Of a DNA stretch of 5,349 nucleotides, positions 1-5,263 are shown piece after piece. This DNA comes from Chloroflexota bacterium. GTDB taxonomy: Bacteria > Chloroflexota > Anaerolineae > Ardenticatenales > Ardenticatenaceae. Under the pieces are notes generated by a model. That model made no database searches, was not told the origin of the DNA, and worked only from the letters and a program-made list of their open reading frames with translations. The translations under genes and the position numbers were made by a program. Every line of letters begins with the position of its first letter. The stretch's first letter is position 1. The stretch covers positions 1 through 5,349 of the forward strand of contig DOUV01000556.1 in the NCBI GenBank assembly GCA_003520455.1, written 5' to 3'.

Positions 1-671
1 CCCGCGCCGAAGCCCCCGGCGACCGTCTCGGCCAGCAGCCGTCTGGCGAGCCGGACTGTGGCGCTGGCGTCGGGCGCGTAGCCATCTGCGCCCATCTTGT
101 CCGCGTAGTCTTGTGTGACCGGAGCGCCGCCGATAATCACCTTCACCCTGTCTCGCAGACCGGCCTGCTCCAACGCCTGGATGCTAGTCTTGAACATGGG
201 CATGGTCGTCGTGAGGAAGGCCGACATGCCCACGATCTGCGGGCTGTGCCGCCTCACGGCGGCGATCAGTGTCTCGGGCGACACGTTCACGCCGAGATCG
301 ACGACGGTGAAGCCGGCCCCCTCCAACATGATGCAGCACAACCCCTTGCCGATGTCGTGCACATCCCCCTTGACCGTCAGCATGAGCACGGTACCGAGCG
401 ACTGCGCGCCCGATTGGTCCATCAGCGGGCGCAAAACGTTCAGCGCGCCCTGTATGGCGGTGGCGGAAGCCAGCATTTCCGGAACGAAAAATTCACCCAG
501 TTCAAAGCGGCGTCCAACCTCCTGCAACGCAGGAATGAGCGCCTCAAACAGCATATCCAGCGGCTGCAGGCCGAGGGCGACGCCTTCCCTGGTCAGTGTC
601 AGGGTTTCCTCCACGTGACCGTCAAGCGTATGCGCGTACAGGCCCTTCCAAATTTCCTCTTCGTGGCACAT
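1..671 (-). CDS. Methyltransferase cognate corrinoid protein (cobalamin-binding), C-terminus cut by window edge
   Basis: This gene encodes a small cobalamin-carrying protein that would accept a methyl group from a substrate-specific methyltransferase and pass it to a second methyltransferase in the cytoplasm. The reading frame gives 223 codons from the ATG at 671 and is still open at base 3. The family is usually about 210-220 residues, so only the last few residues are probably missing. Residues about 10-85 form the helical cap domain, with the typical E-V-G-R-R-F-E-x-G-E-F-F-V-P-E segment at 51-65. Residues about 92-215 form the B12-binding Rossmann domain: K-G-D-V-H-D-I-G-K-G at 101-110 holds the D-x-H-x-x-G motif, with His105 the expected lower cobalt ligand. 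M-S-A-F-L-T-T-T-M-P at 149-158 corresponds to the S-x-L region but has Phe152 where Leu is usual, and I-G-G-A-P-V-T lies at 180-186. The start is supported by AGAAAGG at 686-680. It is the last visible gene of the operon, 84 bases after the UroD-like methyltransferase that is its likely partner. The family is clear; the substrate is not. Confidence 0.93.
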   Translation of the reverse strand, partial: MCHEEEIWKGLYAHTLDGHVEETLTLTREGVALGLQPLDMLFEALIPALQEVGRRFELGEFFVPEMLASATAIQGALNVLRPLMDQSGAQSLGTVLMLTVKGDVHDIGKGLCCIMLEGAGFTVVDLGVNVSPETLIAAVRRHSPQIVGMSAFLTTTMPMFKTSIQALEQAGLRDRVKVIIGGAPVTQDYADKMGADGYAPDASATVRLARRLLAETVAGGFGA

Positions 672-755
672 GGTCGTTGCCTTTCTGTCGTCATCCGTCA
701 GGTCACAGCGCGGGGTCTGGTTGTTGGCCACGCTGGCTCAGCACGAACAGCCGGC

Positions 756-1973
756 TCAGCTTCTCCAGAAATCCTGCCATAGATGGTCGCTGGCGAGCTT
801 AGGCGCCAGTGCCCGGCTGGCGGCGGGCGGGTCGGCGATGGCGCCAACGCGCCGGGAGGCTTCAACCATAGCCGCCACATGTTCTGGCGGCGTGCCGGGC
901 ATCAGACCGTAGCCCTCTGACAGGATGTAGCCCCCCTGGCCGCCGGCATCCCGAATGTAGGCCATGCATTCGGCGATGATGCGCTCGGCCGGCCCTTCCT
1001 GGACCAAGACGGGATGAGGACCGCCCTGGAGCAGCATCCGTCCGGCCAGTTCGTCTCTCAGCGCCAGCCGGCTCAGCGGGAAACCGTACCCGACCAAGAA
1101 GCTGACGTCGAGATCGTCGCGCAGCAAGGGCAGGATGTGCTTGATCTGCCCGCACATATGGATTCGGCGCGGGTAGGCGACGTGCTCCCAGACCCTCCGA
1201 TAGTATGGAACAACAAACTCCTGGAACATCCGGGCGCTCATCAGCTCGGCACCATCGGCGCCCATCAGCACGTCATGCCCGCACGGGAGGCCCGTCAGGC
1301 TGTCAACATAGTCCAGCACCTGCAGATGGCTGGTGGTGGTGATGTCCATCAACCGGTGGATGCGCTCGGGCTGGGTCTTCATCCACAGAAAGACGTTGGC
1401 CCCACACAGGGCCAGGGCCGAAGGAAACGGGCCACCCATGTGCCACAGGTAGGTCTCCAGCCGGAGGGGCTGGCCGTTAAGCCGGACATCGAAATCGTCC
1501 AGCATTGCCACCATGGCGTGATACCACTCGATCCGTTTCGCGTTCAAACCGCCGGCCGGGTCGGGCACGGACAGCCTGTCAATATCCTCGGGCTCCTGAA
1601 GCAGAGGGATGGTGGCGGCGGGGTTATCGCCATTCCACTCGATTTCGAGAGGGAACTCGACGCCGCGCAGAGCGCCGAAATCCGAGTCCAGTTTCATCCG
1701 CTCGGTGTCGATCGGCAGATCATCGCGGATGGTTTCGATGCGCCACTTGCGATTGAGGATCTGCCCCCGCAGGTGCTCGCGCGGCCCCTGCAACATCTCG
1801 GTGAAGCGCACCCCGCTCCCCGCCAACCTGGCCCACAGATGGGCCGCGACAACCACCGGTGTGCGGTCGGTCGGCTGGAAGCGGCAGGTGTTGGCGAGGC
1901 GTTCCGTTTTGGCCTCGTTCTCGGCCAGCACGGCGTCGGGCACAACGATGTCAATCCGCTCGCGTGATGCCAT
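756..1973 (-). CDS. Uroporphyrinogen-decarboxylase-fold corrinoid methyltransferase (MtaA/MtbA/CmuA-like superfamily)
   Basis: The 405-residue product belongs to the UroD-like superfamily, whose non-haem members move methyl groups to or from cobalamin on a partner corrinoid protein. The superfamily N-terminal signature appears as P-T-D-R-T-P-V at 34-40. It lacks the R-Q-A-G-R substrate loop of true HemE, so it is not a haem-synthesis enzyme. In the C-terminal half it has A-D-G-A-E-L-M-S followed by F-x-x-F-V-V-P-Y, then R-R-I-H-M-C-G-Q with His272 and Cys274 in the H-x-C zinc motif. G-Y-I-L-S-E-G-Y-G-L-M-P-G-T-P-P-E-H-V follows at about 348-366. In MtaA/MtbA the last segment carries a third zinc ligand in G-C-G; here it is Tyr355 (codon TAC at 911-909). 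It is longer than the roughly 340-residue MtaA/MtbA because of an N-terminal lead of about 30 residues and a C-terminal tail. The ATG at 1973 has a strong AGAGGAGA seven bases upstream. The neighbouring corrinoid gene makes a substrate-to-corrinoid (MT1) role likely, but an MT2-type role is not excluded. Confidence 0.9.
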   Translation of the reverse strand: MASRERIDIVVPDAVLAENEAKTERLANTCRFQPTDRTPVVVAAHLWARLAGSGVRFTEMLQGPREHLRGQILNRKWRIETIRDDLPIDTERMKLDSDFGALRGVEFPLEIEWNGDNPAATIPLLQEPEDIDRLSVPDPAGGLNAKRIEWYHAMVAMLDDFDVRLNGQPLRLETYLWHMGGPFPSALALCGANVFLWMKTQPERIHRLMDITTTSHLQVLDYVDSLTGLPCGHDVLMGADGAELMSARMFQEFVVPYYRRVWEHVAYPRRIHMCGQIKHILPLLRDDLDVSFLVGYGFPLSRLALRDELAGRMLLQGGPHPVLVQEGPAERIIAECMAYIRDAGGQGGYILSEGYGLMPGTPPEHVAAMVEASRRVGAIADPPAASRALAPKLASDHLWQDFWRS

Positions 1974-2027
1974 GGATGGTTCTCCTCTGAGCTGCCGGTT
2001 GGCACTGCGGCACTGGCCAGCCGCCGC

Positions 2028-3605
2028 TCAGACGTACGGCCGGCTGTCGCGCAGTATGCTGTCGCGCAGCACGGCCAGGTGCAGCAGCTTGTCCTCGTCG
2101 CCGGCCACCGCTGCCTGGAAGCCCGGGTCGTCGAAGCCCGGGTCTTGGGTCTGGCGCTGCCAGGCGGCCAGGCGCTGCGCCATCTCGGCCAGGATGGCCT
2201 GGCCGTTCGGGTCGGTGGCCAGGTTGTTGAGCTCGTAGGGGTCCGCCTCCAAGTCGTAGAGCTCATCCGGCTGGTTGCCCCAGTACACGTACTTGTAGGG
2301 CCCCGCCAGCAGGGCCCGCCCCTGGTAGTGCAACCCGTAGCCATGACCGAAGGTTTCGACCATGACGTCGTCGGGCCAGCTTTCGGCCTGGCCAGTGGCA
2401 AGCGGCAACAGGTTGCGCCCATCGACGCGCCGCTCAAAGGCGGTCTCGGCCGCCCCCACAGTGGTGACCGGCAGGTCGATGCTGCACACAGGGCGATCGC
2501 ACACCTGGCCGGGCGCAATCCGGCCGGGAAAGCGCATCGCCAGTGGCACGCGGATGATCTCCTCGGTCAGGTAGGAGCCCTTATCGAAGTGGCCACCATG
2601 GCTGACCACCGCATCGCCGTGGTCGGCGGTCCAGATGACCAACGTGTTATCGCTCAGGCCGAGCTGCTGCAGGCGATCCAGAATCTGACCACCCGCGGCA
2701 TCAATCATCGAGATATGGGCATAGGCCCGGGCGAGGATCAGTTGCCACTCCGACCAGGGCAGCGCGCTGGGAATAATGAGCCGGCCGTTGGCGTCGCCCA
2801 GCGGTGCGTTGCGCTCCTCGGCTAGCAGGTCCGGCCGGTTGACCAGGTCGTCGCGAAAACTGCCGTATTCGGGAATATTCTCCGGACGGTACAGGTTGGC
2901 ATACTCCTGGGTCGGGAAGTAGGGCTGATGCGGCCCCCAGAAGTCCACCCGCAGGTGGAAGGGCCGGCGGCGGTCGCGGGCCAGCTGCTCCAGGGCTTCG
3001 CAGGCGAGATTGGCCAGGAAGAAGGATTCGTGCGTTTCCTTCGGCGTGAGCGTCAGGCCCACGGCGTGCTCCCCACACCAGGCCTGGTTGCAACGATAGC
3101 GACTCTGCTCACGCAAGTCGGGGAAGAGACGGCGCATGCTGTCAGACAGGAAGGCACGCTCCACCCAATGCTCAGCGGGCGGCAGCCCATAGCGCCGCAG
3201 GTAGTCGTGGTAGGTGGCCGAGATATACGGATTGCCGTAGTCGCGTGAACTGAAGCCCTCGCAGCCCAGGTCGGCCGGCAGGCCCGGCCCCGCATGCCAC
3301 TTGCCGAAGTAGAAGTTGCGGTAGCCCGCCTGCGCCAGGTGGCTCAGGTACACTTCCCGGTCGTGGGGCTGCTCGGAGTAGTTGTAGTAGTGCTGGTGAT
3401 TGTGGGGGTAAAGCCCGGTGAGTAGGGTGCGGCGCGCCGGCCCGCACAAGGGGGTGGCAGCATAGGAGCGTTGAAACTGCACACCCTGGGCGGCCAGCCG
3501 ATCGAAGTGGGGTGTCAACGGGCGCGGTCCGCCGTCCCAGCCGTGCCGGTAGTAGGCCTGGTGGTCGTTCACGAGCCAGAGGATATTGGGGCGTTCAGAC
3601 GTCAT
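2028..3605 (-). CDS. Cysteine-type (formylglycine-dependent) sulfatase, cytoplasmic
   Basis: The 525-residue product is a sulfatase of the alkaline-phosphatase fold that hydrolyses sulfate esters. The start region P-N-I-L-W-L-V-N-D-H-Q (6-16) gives the first metal-binding Asp14. P-L-C-G-P-A-R-R at 52-59 is the C-x-P-x-R signature, in which Cys54 would be oxidised to formylglycine by a separate maturase (FGE or anaerobic SME) that is not in this window. F-G-K-W-H at 100-104 supplies the active-site Lys102 and His104. T-A-D-H-G-D at 326-331 supplies metal ligands Asp328 and His329, and Lys342 follows in H-F-D-K-G. The C-terminal E-L-Y-D-L-E-x-D-P-x-E-x-x-N-L-A element is typical of the family. 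There is no signal peptide or membrane segment, so it should act in the cytoplasm on an imported substrate. GGAGAA lies seven bases before the ATG. It begins 21 bases after the LacI stop and ends 54 bases before the methyltransferase start, so it is probably co-transcribed. Family and mechanism are secure; the sulfated substrate cannot be read from sequence. Confidence 0.94.
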   Translation of the reverse strand: MTSERPNILWLVNDHQAYYRHGWDGGPRPLTPHFDRLAAQGVQFQRSYAATPLCGPARRTLLTGLYPHNHQHYYNYSEQPHDREVYLSHLAQAGYRNFYFGKWHAGPGLPADLGCEGFSSRDYGNPYISATYHDYLRRYGLPPAEHWVERAFLSDSMRRLFPDLREQSRYRCNQAWCGEHAVGLTLTPKETHESFFLANLACEALEQLARDRRRPFHLRVDFWGPHQPYFPTQEYANLYRPENIPEYGSFRDDLVNRPDLLAEERNAPLGDANGRLIIPSALPWSEWQLILARAYAHISMIDAAGGQILDRLQQLGLSDNTLVIWTADHGDAVVSHGGHFDKGSYLTEEIIRVPLAMRFPGRIAPGQVCDRPVCSIDLPVTTVGAAETAFERRVDGRNLLPLATGQAESWPDDVMVETFGHGYGLHYQGRALLAGPYKYVYWGNQPDELYDLEADPYELNNLATDPNGQAILAEMAQRLAAWQRQTQDPGFDDPGFQAAVAGDEDKLLHLAVLRDSILRDSRPYV

Positions 3606-3626
3606 GAATGGGTTCTCCGGGTCTGC

Positions 3627-4679
3627 TCAGGCCAGCGCGGTGGCGGCCGGCAGGGGTTGGTATTTGGCGGTCGAGCCGCGAATGATCAGGCGCGGCTCCA
3701 GGATGACCTGGCGCTGCGGGAGGTCCGGGTTCGCCAGACGCTCCAGCAGGAGGGCCGCCGCGTGGGCGCCCATTTCTGCCTGCGGCTGGCGGATGGTGGT
3801 CAGGGGCGGGTTGGTGAACTGCGCAAAGGGGGCGTCGTCAAAGCCAACCACCGACAGGTCGTCCGGCAAGCGCAAGCCCATCTCCGAAGCGGCGCGCAGT
3901 ACGCCCAGGGCCGTCAGGTCCGACCGAGCGGCAATGGCGGTCGGCGGCGGGCTGCGGCCCAGCAGCATGTGCGCTGCCTCGTAGCCCCCCTCCGGGGTGG
4001 GCTCAGCCTCGACGATCAGGCTCTCGTCGACGGCCAGCCCGGCTTCGACCAGCGCTTTGCGGTAGCCGCTGGCTGCTTCGCGGGCGGTGCTGCCCGAATA
4101 GCGGGTGGTGATGTGGCCGATCGAGCGGTGGCCCAGGTTCAGCAGGTGTCCGGTGGCGAGGTAATTGCCCTGTCTACGGCCCACCATGACCAAGTCCACC
4201 GCCAACTGGCCGATGGGGCGATTGATGACACAGACGGGGATCTTTTTCTCGACCAGGGCTTCGATGTGGTCGATCATATCCCAGCCCCAGGCGCCGGTGA
4301 AGATGATGCCCTCTACCCCCTGGCGCTCCAGTTCGCTGGCGTAGAACAGTTCTTGTTCCGGATCGCCGTGCGCGTTGCAGATCACCACGCCGTATTCGCG
4401 CTCGTAGCAGAATTCCTGAATTCCAATGACGACTTCGACGAAGTGCGGACTGCGCAGTGAGGGGACGATGGCCCCGATGAGGCGCGTCGCAGGTGCATAG
4501 CGGCGCAGGTTCTGAGCCAGGGGGCTCGGACGGAAGTGCAGCGCCTCAATGGCGGCCAACACCTTGGCCCGGAAATCATCGCCGACGGAGGCGTTATTGT
4601 TCAGCACGCGCGAAACCGTGGCGACCGAGACCCCAGCGTGCCGGGCGACGTCAGTTATTGTCGGTCTCGTGCGCGTCAT
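3627..4679 (-). CDS. LacI-family transcriptional repressor
   Basis: The 350-residue product is a LacI/GalR-family regulator, a dimer or tetramer that usually binds a sugar-like effector. The N-terminal helix-turn-helix spans about 7-28 (T-I-T-D-V-A-R-H-A-G-V-S-V-A-T-V-S-R-V-L-N-N). The hinge helix lies in S-P-L-A-Q-N-L-R-R at 52-60, with Leu54-Ala55 at the position where family members wedge a leucine into the central CG step of the operator. The effector domain starts at L-I-G-A-I-V-P and ends with the usual V-V-G-F-D-D-A-P-F-A and P-P-L-T-T-I-R-Q-P segments. Length is normal and nothing is broken. The ATG at 4679 follows AGAGAAGG at 4695-4688 with an eight-base spacer. It is the first gene of the leftward operon, 21 bases ahead of the sulfatase. 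Candidate operators sit at its own promoter and at the divergent promoter, so autoregulation plus control of the lipoprotein gene is the likely scheme. The effector is unknown; a sugar or sugar derivative is the family expectation. Confidence 0.95.
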   Translation of the reverse strand: MTRTRPTITDVARHAGVSVATVSRVLNNNASVGDDFRAKVLAAIEALHFRPSPLAQNLRRYAPATRLIGAIVPSLRSPHFVEVVIGIQEFCYEREYGVVICNAHGDPEQELFYASELERQGVEGIIFTGAWGWDMIDHIEALVEKKIPVCVINRPIGQLAVDLVMVGRRQGNYLATGHLLNLGHRSIGHITTRYSGSTAREAASGYRKALVEAGLAVDESLIVEAEPTPEGGYEAAHMLLGRSPPPTAIAARSDLTALGVLRAASEMGLRLPDDLSVVGFDDAPFAQFTNPPLTTIRQPQAEMGAHAAALLLERLANPDLPQRQVILEPRLIIRGSTAKYQPLPAATALA

Positions 4680-4755
4680 TGCGATAGCCTTCTCTCATTA
4701 CGGAGCTGCCTCTGGATGAATACGAGGCGCGGGCCGGCCTGGTGAGAGCTACGCC

Positions 4756-4783
4756 CTCGAGCGGGATCCCGCCCTGTCTCGAG
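4756..4783. repeat. Palindrome-rich element in the lacI operon leader
   Basis: A perfect 12-base palindrome, GCGGGATCCCGC (4761-4772), is flanked by two copies of the palindrome CTCGAG (4756-4761 and 4778-4783). In the leftward transcript the two CTCGAG copies could pair and enclose a short GC-rich inner stem, giving a leader hairpin about 40-70 bases after the predicted start. There is no U-run after it, so it is not a classical terminator. Its function is unknown. Confidence 0.45.
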
Positions 4784-4784
4784 A

Positions 4785-4804
4785 TTGGGAAATCGTTTTC
4801 TACA
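4785..4804. promoter_or_regulatory. Candidate LacI-family operator, downstream copy at the lacI promoter
   Basis: The core GAAATCGTTTTC (4789-4800) is self-complementary at 10 of 12 positions around a central CG, which is the form LacI-family operators take. The 20-base stretch matches the neighbouring operator (4808-4827) at 15 of 20 positions in the same orientation, 23 bases away, or about two helical turns. It lies roughly 20-40 bases downstream of the predicted lacI transcription start. Confidence 0.6.
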
Positions 4805-4807
4805 TTT

Positions 4808-4827
4808 TTGAGAAACTGTTTTCTCAA
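4808..4827. promoter_or_regulatory. Candidate LacI-family operator over the lacI transcription start
   Basis: TTGAGAAACTGTTTTCTCAA is an inverted repeat with two perfect 8-base arms (TTGAGAAA / TTTCTCAA) around CTGT. It begins four bases after the -10 box of the leftward promoter and covers the predicted start near 4825, a position where a bound repressor would block initiation. Binding by the adjacent LacI protein is inferred from the family, the symmetry and the recurrence of the site at the divergent promoter. Confidence 0.72.
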
Positions 4828-4831
4828 TCCC

Positions 4832-4859
4832 ATTATAAGCCACTACCGGAAAACGTCAA
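4832..4859 (-). promoter_or_regulatory. Sigma-70-type promoter of the lacI-sulfatase-methyltransferase operon
   Basis: On the minus strand TTGACG (4859-4854) is followed after 16 bases by a perfect TATAAT (4837-4832). Transcription should start near 4825 and leave a leader of about 146 bases before the lacI ATG. The -35 region also carries GAAAACGT on the plus strand (4849-4856), a half match to the operator core. Confidence 0.8.
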
Positions 4860-4924
4860 GCCCGGGGTACCGCAGCGCTCTCCTCGCGCAGAATCTGCCC
4901 AGAATGAGCGCATTTCGTAGACAA

Positions 4925-4958
4925 TTTGAGATGGCGATTCTCGTCAACCAATCTCAAA
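4925..4958. repeat. Inverted repeat TTTGAGAT / ATCTCAAA in mid-spacer
   Basis: TTTGAGAT (4925-4932) and its exact reverse complement ATCTCAAA (4951-4958) are separated by 18 bases. A third copy, ATCTCAAA, occurs at 5056-5063, about 26 bases before the -35 box of the rightward promoter. The arms share TTGAGA with the operator arms but lack the GAAAnCGnTTTC centre, so they may be weak regulator sites or sites for another factor. The stem is short and no U-run follows it, so it does not look like a terminator. Confidence 0.4.
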
Positions 4959-5088
4959 CGAAAAGGCTGCCATCAACGCGCAAAAAGCTTGCTTTATCGC
5001 GCCAGAGCCGGTCTCTACTTGCACCTGTTGTGATGGCCGGAGTCGCAACGCGCTGATCTCAAAATGTCCGGCGATTTTCGTCTGGTAC

Positions 5089-5117
5089 TTGACAGCCTCG
5101 TTGTTCCGGCGTAGTAT
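5089..5117 (+). promoter_or_regulatory. Sigma-70-type promoter of the divergent lipoprotein gene
   Basis: A perfect TTGACA (5089-5094) is followed after 17 bases by TAGTAT (5112-5117), which matches TATAAT at four of six positions. Transcription would start near 5124, exactly where the operator pair begins, leaving a leader of about 140 bases before the preferred ATG at 5264. Confidence 0.75.
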
Positions 5118-5122
5118 AAAAC

Positions 5123-5152
5123 TGAGATAACGTTTCCGAAAACGGTTTCTCA
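5123..5152. promoter_or_regulatory. Double LacI-type operator at the rightward transcription start
   Basis: Two operator-like boxes abut here. GATAACGTTTCC (5126-5137) has a perfect AACGTT centre, and GAAAACGGTTTC (5138-5149) is self-complementary at 10 of 12 positions. Their CG centres are 12 bases apart. The whole 30-base block starts TGAGA, ends TCTCA and is itself an imperfect palindrome, matching its own reverse complement at 24 of 30 positions. It covers about +1 to +29 of the predicted transcript, as expected of a repressor site, and resembles the sites at the lacI promoter. Confidence 0.72.
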
Positions 5153-5250
5153 ACCTGGAGGCCGTTCATGCGTCGTCCACACGGTCAGACGGCGCGGGCC
5201 GGGGCCTGGCAATACCTGAATCATGGCCCGCGCACCCGCACCCGCCCCGC

Positions 5251-5256
5251 AGGAGG
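5251..5256 (+). promoter_or_regulatory. Shine-Dalgarno sequence that decides the lipoprotein start
   Basis: AGGAGG lies seven bases before the ATG at 5264. This consensus site and the signal peptide that follows favour 5264 over the in-frame ATG at 5168. The upstream ATG also has a fair GGAG (5157-5160) but would put 32 Arg- and Gly-rich residues ahead of the signal peptide. Confidence 0.8.
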
Positions 5257-5263
5257 CAAGGAG

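Larger units (their letters stand above)
4680..5263. other. Divergent intergenic control region (584 bases, no gene)
   Basis: This stretch separates the leftward lacI-led operon from the rightward lipoprotein gene. Both outer parts are untranslated leaders of about 140-146 bases, counted from the predicted transcription starts near 4825 and 5124. The middle (about 4860-5088) is less GC-rich than the genes and shows no convincing coding sequence, only scattered TTGAGA/TCTCAA repeats described separately. Open frames crossing it lie over both promoters and show no family features, so they were not called. Confidence 0.8.

Noticed and set aside
735..760. Direct repeat GGCTCAGC (735-742 and 753-760) around the methyltransferase stop
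   Set aside because: It is too short and isolated; there is no stem plus T-run to make a terminator.
111..782. Plus-strand open frame (223 codons)
   Set aside because: It is antisense to the corrinoid protein, whose B12-binding motifs are unmistakable.
1014..1967. Long plus-strand open frame (317 codons)
   Set aside because: It lies antisense to the methyltransferase, shows no family motif and is the usual mirror frame of a GC-rich gene.
2079..2825. Plus-strand open frame (248 codons)
   Set aside because: It is antisense to the sulfatase C-terminal half, with no domain signature.
3471..4460. Long plus-strand open frame (329 codons)
   Set aside because: It is antisense to the LacI gene and the start of the sulfatase, both of which have clear motifs; its product has biased Gly/Arg/Gln/Val composition and no recognisable domain.
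4756..4872. Clustered common restriction sites (CTCGAG, GGATCC, CCCGGG, GGTACC) suggesting a cloning-vector polylinker
   Set aside because: Spacing and order do not match a known polylinker, and the sites are embedded in a coherent natural promoter region with operators, so chance in GC-rich DNA is the better explanation.
4742..5056. Plus-strand open frame (104 codons) in the control region
   Set aside because: It runs across the lacI promoter and operators, has no good ribosome binding site and no recognisable features.
5036..5072. GCCGGA / TCCGGC inverted repeat
   Set aside because: Only six base pairs with a gap of about 25 bases, as expected by chance at this GC content.
4944..5153. Minus-strand open frame (69 codons) in the control region
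   Set aside because: It overlaps the rightward promoter and the double operator, and its product looks random.
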